The notes below the pieces were generated by a model that worked only from the letters and a program-made list of their open reading frames with translations, made no database searches and had not been told where the DNA came from. A stretch of DNA of 29,430 nt from Candidatus Woesearchaeota archaeon (GTDB lineage Archaea; Nanobdellota; Nanobdellia; Woesearchaeales; WJKV01). Positions within the stretch are counted from its first letter, which is position 1. Each line of letters starts with the position of its first letter. Position numbers and translations under genes: made by a program. The DNA lies in the NCBI GenBank assembly GCA_019323355.1, contig JAHWHI010000089.1, positions 1 to 29,430 of the forward strand, written 5' to 3'. This document shows, piece after piece, positions 1 to 8,757 of the stretch.

Positions 1-3000
1 GAAGAGCAGACAGTGACAGTTAAATGCGGTTCTGGCGCGCGAGAATCAGAGGAGACGATATCATTTACTCTTGACAAGACACTTCCAACATTGACAATAG
101 AGAGTCCTGTTGACGGAGAAATGCTTGCCACTCCGGACTTCTATCTCACTGGTTCTACTGAACCGGGCGCTTCGGTTGATGTCTATGTGAATCGCGCATA
201 TCAAGGAAAGGTTGAAATCGATGACGACGGATATTTTGATTCTGCAGTCTCTCTTGAAAATTCTGGCGAGAATGAGATAAAGATAATTGCAACTGATAAA
301 GCTGGAAACAAAGCTCGCAGGACAATCCTTGTCTCAACAACTTCTGACGCTCCTCGTGTTGTTGCGATATTCCCTTCTGCAGGTGTTGTAGGAGAAGTTC
401 CAGAGATTGTAGCTGTTGTGCGCGGAGAAGGCTTCAGCCCAACACGTACCATATTTGAGGTCACAAAGGATGATGTTGATTTCAGCGGGACAGTATCCTA
501 TGATTCTGAACAGAATGTCCTTGCGTTCAGATCAACAATGGGTTATTTCCCGTCTGGAGAGTATGTTGTGAGGGTGATTCCTGTTGATGACGAGGGCGAG
601 ACCGGGTTCTCAAGACAGGTATCTTTCACTGTAGATATAACACAGCCAAGATTAAGGTGGGTATCGCCAGCATCTGAACGAGCCATCATAAATAAGCGAG
701 AGCTTCGCGCGATTGTCGAGCTGCAGCCAATCTCCTCTAGGCGTGTCATCACACAAGCAGACATCTATGCGAGCAGCGACGGGATCGACTTTATCAAATT
801 TGACTTTGTCAAGAAAGGAACACTGTATTATGCGGATCTTGAGCTTGATGAAGGCATAAATTATATCAGGATAGATGCAGCAGATCTGCCTGGAACAGTC
901 CATCATACCCGGACTTTGATTGTTGATCTTCAGGGTGCGACTGCAATTATCGAGCCTACTGGCACGATCACTACTTCAAGGCCAACTATAACAGCAACCT
1001 TTGATGAAGATGTTGAACTAGTTTCATACTCTCTTGTAGAGTTTGGGGACAGTGTTTCGTTCACGCACGCTCTTGATCTGTCAGAATCAACAAGCCGGGA
1101 ATTTATATTCGAGACGACCTCACAGCTTCTGTCTGGAAGTTATACTTTCTCGATCACAGTGAAAGATATAAATGGAAACGAGGCAACAACTGTACAGAAT
1201 TTTATCGTTGACATAGGAGATGTTGTGCAGGAACTTATTAAGCCAAAGAATATGGTTGCATCAGAATCTCCGTTTGACCTGATTATACAGACAAACCAGG
1301 ATGCGAACTGCCGGTATTCCAGGATTTATAGTCCAAATATCCATACCTCAATGACACAGTTCACAGGCATGTTTGAACAGACCGGAGGTCTGCGGCATGT
1401 TGTGAGCGATCTTGCTGATATCAATGCAGTGTATCCTGATACTAACGGGCTTTATGTCTGGTGCGAAGGCCTCACAACAATGAGAGAATCGCAGCCTGTA
1501 CGTTATGATTTATCTATCGACGATACAGAACCAGAAATATTGTCAGCTTATGTCGAACCAGATGAAATCTCAGAATATCCTCTGGAGACCGAGCTTTTTG
1601 TTGAGACTGACGAACCTGCGATATGCAAGTATGAGTGCAACAGCGCTGTTGTCTCCTATGATTTTATGGATAATGCACTTTCAGAATCATATGAGACAGT
1701 ACAGAGCGGGATAATTGAACTGGAAGATATGACAGAATATGAGTGTAATGTAGTATGCGCGAATCTAGCTGGATTGGAATCAGAAGTTTCCACCTTGTCA
1801 TTCAATGTTGACACTTCAATCGGTGTCGGTCTTAGGATAATCAGGCCCAAGGACGGTTCAGCGTTCAGTGATTATTCTGTACTCCTTAAAGTAAAGAGCG
1901 AAAATATTGCAGAATGCGAATATGTCCTTGACGAGGAAGAAGCTGTATCCTTCCCAGAACTAGGACAATCGTTTGAGGATACATTGACCAACCTTTCAAT
2001 CGGCGAGCATACTATCACTGTCAATTGCATATACAGTACAGGCGATGGAAGTGTGAGCTCTACATTCTATGTTGATGATACTCCTCCTTCTGAGGTCACT
2101 GTTGATGTTGGAGATATTGCATGCTCTTCTGATAATATCAATGTAACCTGGGATGCTGTCGATGAGGAGAGTGGAATCATAGAGTATTCTGTTGCTATAC
2201 GCACAGAAGAATCTGAAGAAGAAATCTATGATATTCAGGATTTTGCTTCTGTTGGAGAATCGAATACATTGCCGGCTGGTTTTGTCCCGGAACTTGATCC
2301 TGCGAGATACGTGTTTGGTGTCAAAGCAATGAACAGGGCCGGATTATGGTCCGAGCCTGTCGAGAGTGAAGTATTCCTTATCGATCCGACCTTACTGATA
2401 TGTGTTGATATAACTCCTCCAGAGATCACCCTATCAAAACAGCAGATTCCTGCAAAGACAACTGTCTCTATTATCTGCAGTGATAATGAGAGCGGATGCA
2501 ACCCATCAATCCAATACGGAATCTCTGACGAGGCTGTATCCTGCGAGGTGAATAATACTTATGTTGTTCCGCTTATATTTACAGAGCAGAAGCATCTTTG
2601 TTATATCGCTTCTGATCTTGCTGGTAATGTGGCAGAAGATACAGAAGTTATTGTGATACTTCCTTCTGATGTCGCTGGCTGTCCAGATGATCTTGACTGC
2701 GACAACATATCAAATGCCCGTGACGATGATGTTGACGGAGACGGAATAAATAACTGTGCAGACCCAGACGATGACAATGATGGTATTGTCGATTATAAAT
2801 TAGATACAAACTTCAATGAGGACTTTGATGATGATAATGATGGCATGAATGATGATGTTGATTATGATGTTGACAATGACCTTGACAATGATGGTCTTGG
2901 AAACGGTATTGATGATGATATAGACTGTGACGGAATCCTGAACTGCGATGATCCGGATATGGATAATGACGGTTCACTCAACAACTGGCACGATACAAAC

Positions 3001-4122
3001 CGCGGACTGCTCGGAGAGCCTGATGCTGACGCTGATAATGACGGAACTTTGGATGTAGATGATCCTGACTTTGGAATAGCAGCCATCCCTGATACAGACA
3101 ATGATCTGGATAATGACGGAACCCTGAACGCTGTTGATGAAGATCTTGACGGAGACAATATTCTTGACAGCGAGGACAACGATTGGGATAATGACGGAGT
3201 CCTGAACTGTATGGATATTGACATAGACAATGACGGAGTCAGCAATGGAATAGATCCGGATTATTCTGATGACTTTGACCAGGATGGCATGGCGAACGAG
3301 TGGGAGGATATGTTTGCTCTTGACAAGCTTGATCCTTCTGATGCTATGCGGGACAATGATAATGACGGCCTTACAAATCTTGACGAGTTCAAGTATCGTA
3401 CTGATCCTAACAATGCTGATAGTGACGATGATGGGTATTCTGATTATGATGAATTGTTCGGCTATGATGAACGGTATGATCCTACTGACCCAGAAAGCCG
3501 ACCGCCATCAAAACTGTTGTTCTATATTGTGATCTTAGTGCTGCTTGCAGCACTCGGAGCAGGAGGATACTACGGCTACAAATATTATGTTTCATATTCT
3601 GAGAGGCAACGCGCGATCGAGGCGCAGAGAAGGCAGGCAGAAACTGCGAAACGTATCCCTGCGCGGGCAAAAAAGAAAACCAAGCCGCGTGTCAAGATTC
3701 TTGTTCCAGAAGTAAAGATAGACGAAGAGCTCGAAAAAAGAAAAAAGCTGCGTGAAGAGCGAAGATTGGCAAAAGCGAGCGTGCGTGAACGGCTGTTCGG
3801 AAGGTTTGCTCCAACTTCAAAATTAAAGCCTGTTGAGGAAAATAAAGGAAAAGTAAGAAAAGGACTTCCAGACTCGTTTGCAAAACTTGATAAGATGCTG
3901 GGCAAGGGAAAAGATCTTAGCGAACTGATCTCAAAAGCAAAAGGCAAGACCAAGAAGAGCGGACTTGACGAGCTTGAGAGGTTGTCCCAAATAGTAGAGA
4001 AAAAAGGAGAGCTCAAGAAATCTGATTTTGACAAGTTAATGTCCTTGAGCGACAAGCTCGTATCAGAAACCACAAAAACAAAGCCCACAGGTAAGAAAAG
4101 AAAAAAACTGAAACGAATTTAA
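1..4122 (+). CDS. Giant cell-surface protein with Ig/Fn3-like domains, Asp-rich Ca-binding repeats, one TM helix and basic cytoplasmic tail (5' partial)
   Basis: The frame is open from base 1, so the gene begins upstream; the GTG at 13 is only the first start-like codon inside it. What remains is over 1370 residues. Up to about base 2660 it is a string of beta-sandwich-like units with the wording of bacterial Ig-like domains (for example TDKAGNKA near 295 and ASDLAGNVAED near 2610) and an Fn3-like unit near 2090-2390. Bases 2677-3480 encode tandem Asp-rich repeats of the DxDNDG type, like thrombospondin type 3 calcium loops. A single hydrophobic helix follows (about 3514-3582), then about 175 Lys/Arg/Glu-rich residues. 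The topology is therefore a long ectodomain, an anchor and a cytoplasmic tail. Such proteins usually act in adhesion or as envelope stalks; ligand unknown. The stop lies 1 nt before the pilin-like array, suggesting co-transcription. Confidence 0.85.
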   Translation, partial: EEQTVTVKCGSGARESEETISFTLDKTLPTLTIESPVDGEMLATPDFYLTGSTEPGASVDVYVNRAYQGKVEIDDDGYFDSAVSLENSGENEIKIIATDKAGNKARRTILVSTTSDAPRVVAIFPSAGVVGEVPEIVAVVRGEGFSPTRTIFEVTKDDVDFSGTVSYDSEQNVLAFRSTMGYFPSGEYVVRVIPVDDEGETGFSRQVSFTVDITQPRLRWVSPASERAIINKRELRAIVELQPISSRRVITQADIYASSDGIDFIKFDFVKKGTLYYADLELDEGINYIRIDAADLPGTVHHTRTLIVDLQGATAIIEPTGTITTSRPTITATFDEDVELVSYSLVEFGDSVSFTHALDLSESTSREFIFETTSQLLSGSYTFSITVKDINGNEATTVQNFIVDIGDVVQELIKPKNMVASESPFDLIIQTNQDANCRYSRIYSPNIHTSMTQFTGMFEQTGGLRHVVSDLADINAVYPDTNGLYVWCEGLTTMRESQPVRYDLSIDDTEPEILSAYVEPDEISEYPLETELFVETDEPAICKYECNSAVVSYDFMDNALSESYETVQSGIIELEDMTEYECNVVCANLAGLESEVSTLSFNVDTSIGVGLRIIRPKDGSAFSDYSVLLKVKSENIAECEYVLDEEEAVSFPELGQSFEDTLTNLSIGEHTITVNCIYSTGDGSVSSTFYVDDTPPSEVTVDVGDIACSSDNINVTWDAVDEESGIIEYSVAIRTEESEEEIYDIQDFASVGESNTLPAGFVPELDPARYVFGVKAMNRAGLWSEPVESEVFLIDPTLLICVDITPPEITLSKQQIPAKTTVSIICSDNESGCNPSIQYGISDEAVSCEVNNTYVVPLIFTEQKHLCYIASDLAGNVAEDTEVIVILPSDVAGCPDDLDCDNISNARDDDVDGDGINNCADPDDDNDGIVDYKLDTNFNEDFDDDNDGMNDDVDYDVDNDLDNDGLGNGIDDDIDCDGILNCDDPDMDNDGSLNNWHDTNRGLLGEPDADADNDGTLDVDDPDFGIAAIPDTDNDLDNDGTLNAVDEDLDGDNILDSEDNDWDNDGVLNCMDIDIDNDGVSNGIDPDYSDDFDQDGMANEWEDMFALDKLDPSDAMRDNDNDGLTNLDEFKYRTDPNNADSDDDGYSDYDELFGYDERYDPTDPESRPPSKLLFYIVILVLLAALGAGGYYGYKYYVSYSERQRAIEAQRRQAETAKRIPARAKKKTKPRVKILVPEVKIDEELEKRKKLREERRLAKASVRERLFGRFAPTSKLKPVEENKGKVRKGLPDSFAKLDKMLGKGKDLSELISKAKGKTKKSGLDELERLSQIVEKKGELKKSDFDKLMSLSDKLVSETTKTKPTGKKRKKLKRI

Positions 4123-4123
4123 A

Positions 4124-4624
4124 ATGTCAAATAAAAAAAGAGGCCAGGTTGAAGTACGCGTTGTCATATATCTCTTAGCTGTGTTTATCGCAGCCCTTAT
4201 CCTGTCTTATGGGTATATAGCTATCAAAGGGCTTATCTTCACACAAGAAGATATTCTTCTTATCACATTCAAGGAGGATATCAAAGATAAAGTGGAAGAA
4301 AAGAGCTATGAATTCAGGTCAGTGGAAAAACTTACGTTTTCCCTTCCTTCTTCATATGATGAGATATGTTTTGGAGATATACGTGATGTCACAGCTGCGC
4401 TGAATTCGCTTGATGAAGATTATGTCTTGGTCAGAAATAGTGTGAGAGACTCTGTCAAGAGAAATTTTTTCATACTCCAGAGAGGACGGTTGATAGATGC
4501 ATTTTATGTCGGAGATCTGGTCATTGATGGAACTTTCAATTGCTTAGAAGTTTCAAACGGCGTTATCAACCTCGAGTTCCGGGCAATGGGCAAGTCTGGA
4601 GTTAAGATATCTGAATGGGTATAA
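4124..4624 (+). CDS. Class III signal peptide (pilin-like) membrane protein, array member 1
   Basis: This 166-residue protein starts MSNKKRG followed by QVEVRVVIYLLAVF, a short basic leader ending in RG before a helix of about 22 hydrophobic residues. That matches archaeal prepilin-type signals cut after G or A by FlaK/PibD-like peptidases. The rest should face outside the membrane and is mixed alpha/beta, with two Cys residues (one in EICFGD, one in NCLEV). The ATG is 1 nt after the stop of the giant surface gene, and the next gene begins 1 nt after this stop, so translational coupling is likely. I recognise no family beyond the N-terminus; function unknown. Confidence 0.85.
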   Translation: MSNKKRGQVEVRVVIYLLAVFIAALILSYGYIAIKGLIFTQEDILLITFKEDIKDKVEEKSYEFRSVEKLTFSLPSSYDEICFGDIRDVTAALNSLDEDYVLVRNSVRDSVKRNFFILQRGRLIDAFYVGDLVIDGTFNCLEVSNGVINLEFRAMGKSGVKISEWV

Positions 4625-4625
4625 G

Positions 4626-5660
4626 ATGAAAGATAAGAAAGCAGTGATCGAAGTACAGATGAACTGGATTTTTGTAATGATAATAGGCGGCATAATATTG
4701 TTCTTTTTCATAGGTGTTGTTGTAAAGCAAAGATCTGCCTCTGAAGAGAAACTGGTGAATGAACTTATCCGTGACGTTGATCAATACATGAGCGGGGCTA
4801 GTGTTGCTCCTAGAGGTGCAGCGACACTACCTGTGCCAGGATATGATGTTTATTTCAGCTGCGACCATCTCCAGATAAAGAATCAGAGAACATTGCTTGA
4901 AAGCCGGGTGGTGTTTGCACCTGCGTTTATTGACAAGGATGACAGGCAATTGACAGTCTGGGCATTGCTATGGCAGATGCCGTTTGACGTGACAAATTTT
5001 CTATATGTGACAGGTCCTGGAGTGCGTTATGTCTTTGTATATGAGGATTCAAGATATGATGACTTTTACAATAATTTTGTGACTGACAAGATAAATAAGA
5101 TCAAACCAGACATTGTGGGTTCAGAAAGGATGATAACTTTTCCTGACGAAGGAAGCTATAATACCCGAATCGTGATGTTGGGAGATATTGAACCTATCCA
5201 GATCCCTGATTTTGCAAAAAATTCAAGGACATCATTTGTCTGGATGCCGTATTTTGATCCTGCAGAGAAGATCCCTTACGGCGATGTTTATTTCCTACAG
5301 TGGAACCCAACCTCAAAAGAATTTGAAGAATCACAATCAGTCTATATAGGAGTTCCCTCCCTGGTCGGTGCGATGTTCAGTGAATCTGTCGAAGATTATG
5401 ACTGTGCAATGCAAAAAGCTTTTCAGAATCTATATGCTGTGAGCAGCGTATTCAGGAAGAAGATAGATCTGCTTGGAGGATCTAATGTGTGTCCAGCATT
5501 CTATGGAGATTACGACAAACAATTGTTTGATGAGATTGGAAGTTACAGTTCCCAGCCAGAGAAATGGCAGGAGGATATTCCTAGCCTGTTATCAAAAATC
5601 GCGTCAATCCGCCAGAGGAATTTCCTGATTGAATCACAGTCATGCCCATTGCTTTACTAA
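4626..5660 (+). CDS. Class III signal peptide (pilin-like) membrane protein, array member 2 (large ectodomain)
   Basis: This 344-residue protein has the N-terminus MKDKKA then VIEVQMNWIFVMIIGG, so a KA processing motif precedes one transmembrane helix. Its ectodomain of about 300 residues is one of the larger ones in the array. It has Cys residues near residues 77, 261, 290 and at the extreme C-terminus (SCPLLY), which could form extracytoplasmic disulfides. The start follows the TAA of the previous gene by one G (TAAGATG), and the same junction recurs at the next gene. No enzymatic motif was recognised. It may be a structural or tip subunit, but this is only inference from size. Confidence 0.85.
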   Translation: MKDKKAVIEVQMNWIFVMIIGGIILFFFIGVVVKQRSASEEKLVNELIRDVDQYMSGASVAPRGAATLPVPGYDVYFSCDHLQIKNQRTLLESRVVFAPAFIDKDDRQLTVWALLWQMPFDVTNFLYVTGPGVRYVFVYEDSRYDDFYNNFVTDKINKIKPDIVGSERMITFPDEGSYNTRIVMLGDIEPIQIPDFAKNSRTSFVWMPYFDPAEKIPYGDVYFLQWNPTSKEFEESQSVYIGVPSLVGAMFSESVEDYDCAMQKAFQNLYAVSSVFRKKIDLLGGSNVCPAFYGDYDKQLFDEIGSYSSQPEKWQEDIPSLLSKIASIRQRNFLIESQSCPLLY

Positions 5661-5661
5661 G

Positions 5662-6174
5662 ATGAAAAAAAAATATAGATCCCATAAAAAAGCGCAGATA
5701 CAGACATTAGAGACTATCGCAGTCCTATTTGTATTTTTCCTGCTGATATCATTGAGCCTGATATTTTATATGAGTTTTTCAAAAGGACGGGAATCCGGAA
5801 AAATGGCAGAACTAAGCCACGAGCAAGCTGTGCAAGTCGCACAATTGATCGCCCATCTTCCTGAGATCCGCGCGACACAGCAGGCGATACGCGGTGTCAA
5901 TACGTTTGATCTTAAGCAGATGGAAGCTTTGAAGATTGTTCTCGACCAGAATCCAGAGCTCAGCAAGGGAATCTATCAGGAACGGTTCGGAACAACAACA
6001 ATAACAGTCAGGGAGATTTTTCCTGTAGAGAGGAACTGGACTGTATATGATAATCCAGATCCAGCTGCAAAGTTTGAAACTCCGTTTTTTATTCCTGTTG
6101 CATTATATGATCCAGTAGACATTCCAGGTGGGAACTATTCTTTTGGAATGCTAGAAGTTGTATTTTATGGTTGA
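5662..6174 (+). CDS. Class III signal peptide (pilin-like) membrane protein, array member 3
   Basis: The ATG at 5662 is preferred over an upstream ATG at 5629, because it reproduces the TAAGATG junction seen at 4622-4628 and puts the leader MKKKYRSHKKA directly before the helix (QIQTLETIAVLFVFFLL). The product is 170 residues. The Glu in QIQTLE sits close to the mature N-terminus, as in many type IV pilins where a Glu near position +5 helps assembly. The helix is followed by a Gln/Ala-rich amphipathic stretch (SHEQAVQVAQLIAHL) that could extend the pilin stalk helix, then a small domain ending YFG. Function unknown beyond pilin-like. Confidence 0.85.
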   Translation: MKKKYRSHKKAQIQTLETIAVLFVFFLLISLSLIFYMSFSKGRESGKMAELSHEQAVQVAQLIAHLPEIRATQQAIRGVNTFDLKQMEALKIVLDQNPELSKGIYQERFGTTTITVREIFPVERNWTVYDNPDPAAKFETPFFIPVALYDPVDIPGGNYSFGMLEVVFYG

Positions 6175-6176
6175 AA

Positions 6177-6686
6177 ATGAAAAAAGCACAGATGGAAATC
6201 ATGGGGCTGGTCGTGATAGTTCTTATCCTAATAGTGGCTATGATGTTTGTACTATTTTTTGCAACGCGTGAAAAACCCGGAGAAGGTATAAAAGAATTTG
6301 ATGAAGAACTTCATTCTTTCAATACAGTGAGTGCTTTGCTTCATACAAATGTTCCTTTCAGAGGATTGCAGGTGCAGTCTGTGATAGAGATGTGCATGTG
6401 GAATGACATCTGGGTAGGTCCGGCGCACACAATGACTCCCTGCGAATATTCATCCTCTGCAATCGCTTATATGCTGTCTAATTCGCTTTCTTATATTAAC
6501 CAGGATTATCATCTTTATGTATATAGTGATCTTGATCCAGATTATTATCGTATAAATATCAAAAGTGACGACTCCCCAGGACTTTGCACTGGAGATATAT
6601 ACAGCGCGACCCAACCCTTGACATATGCTGGCGGAACAATGTATGTTGTGCTTGATATCTGCGACAAACCACGAGGTGAGATATAA
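6177..6686 (+). CDS. Class III signal peptide (pilin-like) membrane protein, array member 4
   Basis: This 169-residue protein begins MKKA then QMEIMGLVVIVLILIVAMM, with a minimal leader of three residues before the Ala. The ATG at 6177 is chosen over an in-frame TTG at 6171 that overlaps the preceding stop. The ectodomain has Cys pairs (MCMW, TPCEY, LCTG, ICDK), consistent with disulfides outside the membrane, and is rich in Tyr and Ser in its middle. The stop overlaps the next start by one base (TAATG). No catalytic motif seen. Confidence 0.83.
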   Translation: MKKAQMEIMGLVVIVLILIVAMMFVLFFATREKPGEGIKEFDEELHSFNTVSALLHTNVPFRGLQVQSVIEMCMWNDIWVGPAHTMTPCEYSSSAIAYMLSNSLSYINQDYHLYVYSDLDPDYYRINIKSDDSPGLCTGDIYSATQPLTYAGGTMYVVLDICDKPRGEI

Positions 6687-6841
6687 TGGCCTTGTTGAAA
6701 ACCTTGGTCTATAATTTGAAAAACATGAAGAATGAGCGCGGAGAGCTCTCATTGAAAGCCTTGATGATAATTATAGCTACGCTCATAGGGATATTCATAC
6801 TTGCAGTCCTGTTTTTCAAATCATTCAAGATATTAAAATAG
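6686..6841 (+). CDS. 51-residue class III signal peptide mini-protein, array member 5
   Basis: A short gene in the 6686-6841 gap encodes 51 residues: MALLKTLVYNLKNMKNERG, then ELSLKALMIIIATLIG and a hydrophobic helix ending FFKSFKILK. The RG motif before E-L-S-L fits a prepilin cleavage site, so the mature product would be little more than a membrane helix with a short basic tail. The ATG overlaps the previous stop (TAATG). The next gene starts 14 nt downstream. Its codon use, spacing and N-terminal pattern match its neighbours, which argues against chance. It resembles a minimal pilin or assembly spacer subunit. Confidence 0.75.
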   Translation: MALLKTLVYNLKNMKNERGELSLKALMIIIATLIGIFILAVLFFKSFKILK

Positions 6842-6855
6842 ATTAAAACCAAAAA

Positions 6856-7743
6856 ATGAAGACGAACAAAAAAGCCGGAATAAGCCTTGGTATGCGGACA
6901 TTGGCGTTATTGATTCTTTTGTTAGTGTCATCTTTCTTCATACTTTATTTTGAGGTTTATGCTGGCGAAAAAGTAGTACAGTCAGCAGACGCGTGCCTGT
7001 GCAGGTTGAGCGTAGATCGTGCAGCGTCGACAAAAGTTTTTGAGACGCCGAGCAGGTTTGGTCTTGACTGTAGTACACGTTATGTGAACATATATCTTGG
7101 AGATGAATATAAAGAAAAAGCAAAAGGCGAAAGGGTGGACTATTATATATCAAATTCCAGCCAATTAAAAGAAATATTTGCAAAAGAAATCGCCTTAGGG
7201 TACTGGGAAATGGGGGCTGGAATCAGCAATCCATATCCTAATCTGGTGACCCTAACAAAGGGCAGGAACAGTAGGTGCGTGATAACCGCACAGATCACAG
7301 TCGACCAGAAGGTCATCAATTCGTATGGTCCTTCTTTGCTTGGTCTTGAGAAATATCTAGATGATTATCAGTTTAATGAATGCGGAATTAAAAGAAATGC
7401 GCGCGAGATAATCGGAAGAGAAACTTCATTTGACCGCATCGATCTGACACGCAATGGAAAACCGATCACATTATCTGTTGTATGGGGCGCAACTATCACT
7501 GATGATCTGCAGAGAGCCAAATGGATCACTGATACTGGCACAAAGATCGCAGTCATTGGTACAGCCTTAAGCTATATTCCTGGAGTCGAGGTCATAGGTA
7601 AAAGCATTTCTTTTGCGGGAATCGCAGGCACTGCTGGAGGCATAGGGTATAATCTTGTGACTATCGGAGATAATGCATATCTTTTCTCGATTGCGGTCGG
7701 TCCTGCAGACGAAGTTGGAAAAAGCTGCGGGCAGTTATATTAA
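6856..7743 (+). CDS. Class III signal peptide (pilin-like) membrane protein, array member 6
   Basis: This 295-residue protein starts MKTNKKA then GISLGMRTLALLILLLV. Right after the helix comes a Cys-containing stretch (ACLCRLSVDRAAS) that parallels VMCKLSVEEAVRTG in the next gene, so the two look like diverged paralogues. The C-terminal third (about residues 225-285) is unusually hydrophobic and glycine-rich, and may contain a second membrane or hairpin segment; the end is SCGQLY. The ATG is 14 nt after the mini-gene, and the stop is 1 nt before the next ATG. Function unknown. Confidence 0.82.
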   Translation: MKTNKKAGISLGMRTLALLILLLVSSFFILYFEVYAGEKVVQSADACLCRLSVDRAASTKVFETPSRFGLDCSTRYVNIYLGDEYKEKAKGERVDYYISNSSQLKEIFAKEIALGYWEMGAGISNPYPNLVTLTKGRNSRCVITAQITVDQKVINSYGPSLLGLEKYLDDYQFNECGIKRNAREIIGRETSFDRIDLTRNGKPITLSVVWGATITDDLQRAKWITDTGTKIAVIGTALSYIPGVEVIGKSISFAGIAGTAGGIGYNLVTIGDNAYLFSIAVGPADEVGKSCGQLY

Positions 7744-7744
7744 A

Positions 7745-8530
7745 ATGGATGATAGAGGGGCAATAGAACTTGTATGGACAGTCATCGTGCTTATACTTGT
7801 GGCTGTCCTGTCCTTGATAATCCTTACTTTCTTTTTGCAGTCAACAGGAAAAGGTGCAGAACAGCTCCAGGAAGATGTAATGTGCAAATTGAGTGTTGAG
7901 GAAGCTGTGCGTACTGGAGATTGGTTCGGAGATGTCATAATATGCCCTACCAAATATCACGAGCTGAAGAAAACAAAAGCAGACGAAGTGAAGAGCCTTG
8001 TTGCTAAGCGTGCTGCTGTCTGCTGGGACAAGTTCGGCCGCGGGAAAAAATTACTTTTTGAGCACAGCCCTAGCCTGTTCGGAAGTGACAAGGCTGCATA
8101 TTGCAATGTCTGTGATGTATTTGAGTTTGAGAATGTAGAACCTATTTATGATCTTGGAAGTTATCTGACAAAAAATAATGTGTCTAAATATTATTCTGCA
8201 GAACCAAAGTCTTATTTTGAATTCCTGAACCATGTTATGCTAAGTTCGAATGATAAGATCGAGATTGAGAATACAGTGTTGAGACAAGTCGGTATCGACA
8301 CTTCAAAACCGTATGCGATTGTCTTTGTCTATACTAAAGATCCAAGATTCTTCTCTGTCAAGTATTTTTTAGGAGAAGCGAGCAAGAACTATCTTCCGGC
8401 CAAATTTTATTTCAACTCTCTCAGCTTTTTGTTAGGCTATGATGATCTGGCAGACTGGGACGCGCGCATTGCACTTGTTCCGTATAATAAAGCTGAACTC
8501 CAGAAAGCGTGCGAGTATCTGGAAGAGTAA
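7745..8530 (+). CDS. Class III signal peptide (pilin-like) membrane protein, array member 7
   Basis: The start at 7745 is chosen over an in-frame ATG at 7673 inside the previous gene. It gives the leader MDDRG followed by AIELVWTVIVLILVAVLSL, and it follows the preceding stop by one base. The product is 261 residues. After the helix there is MCKLSVEEAVRTG, similar to the previous gene. Further Cys residues (IICPTKY, AVCWDKF, AYCNVCDVF, KACEYL) suggest several disulfides or a metal site, including a CxxC in CNVC. Its leader is acidic/basic (DDR) rather than Lys-rich, slightly unlike its neighbours. Function unknown. Confidence 0.82.
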   Translation: MDDRGAIELVWTVIVLILVAVLSLIILTFFLQSTGKGAEQLQEDVMCKLSVEEAVRTGDWFGDVIICPTKYHELKKTKADEVKSLVAKRAAVCWDKFGRGKKLLFEHSPSLFGSDKAAYCNVCDVFEFENVEPIYDLGSYLTKNNVSKYYSAEPKSYFEFLNHVMLSSNDKIEIENTVLRQVGIDTSKPYAIVFVYTKDPRFFSVKYFLGEASKNYLPAKFYFNSLSFLLGYDDLADWDARIALVPYNKAELQKACEYLEE

Positions 8531-8553
8531 ATCAGGACAAAATTAAGAATAAA

Positions 8554-8561
8554 TTTATATA
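8554..8561 (+). promoter_or_regulatory. TATA box for the unit starting at 8584
   Basis: The octamer TTTATATA is centred 26.5 bp before the ATG at 8584. The same spacing recurs at 26272-26279 and 28536-28543, so transcription probably starts at or next to the ATG. It lies in a 53-bp gap, the first sizeable one in the array. Confidence 0.6.
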
Positions 8562-8583
8562 TGTACTTTCATTCAGGAGGTTT

Positions 8584-8754
8584 ATGATCTGGCATTTATT
8601 GAAATCAATATGGCCAAACAAAAAGGCAGACATATCAATAAAGACTATAGTCATCATCATAATCACAATCGCAGTCCTTGTGTTATTGATATATATTGCC
8701 AGCACAAAAGGAAAAGGAATGTTTGATATATGGGAAAGGGGCCCGTTTGCATAG
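8584..8754 (+). CDS. 56-residue class III signal peptide mini-protein, array member 8
   Basis: This 56-residue gene reads MIWHLLKSIWPNKKA then DISIKTIVIIIITIAVLVLL, ending WERGPFA. The NKKA motif sits directly before the helix, as in larger neighbours, and only about 18 residues follow it. The start is set by GGAGG at 8576-8580 and by a TATA box centred 26.5 bp upstream. The GGAGG is only 3 nt from the ATG, so the leaderless reading may matter more. An extended start at 8509 would run back into the previous gene and is less likely. Stop TAG; the next ATG follows after 3 nt. Confidence 0.75.
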   Translation: MIWHLLKSIWPNKKADISIKTIVIIIITIAVLVLLIYIASTKGKGMFDIWERGPFA

Positions 8755-8757
8755 AAA

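Noticed and set aside
2862..3245. 127-codon minus-strand open frame inside the Asp-rich repeats
   Set aside because: Its Ser/Leu-rich repetitive product is the complement of the GAT/GAC repeat codons of the surface gene; no promoter or Shine-Dalgarno.
2677..3480. CRISPR or DNA repeat array
   Set aside because: Repeats are in-frame codons for Asp-rich loops of uneven length, with no uniform repeat/spacer pattern. No CRISPR array, IS element or integrase was seen elsewhere in the window.
3585..4088. 167-codon minus-strand frame
   Set aside because: Ser/Phe-rich mirror of the Lys/Glu-rich tail of the surface protein; antisense shadow.
5629..5661. Longer start for array member 3
   Set aside because: It would overlap the end of the previous gene and separate the KKA leader from the N-terminus, unlike its neighbours.
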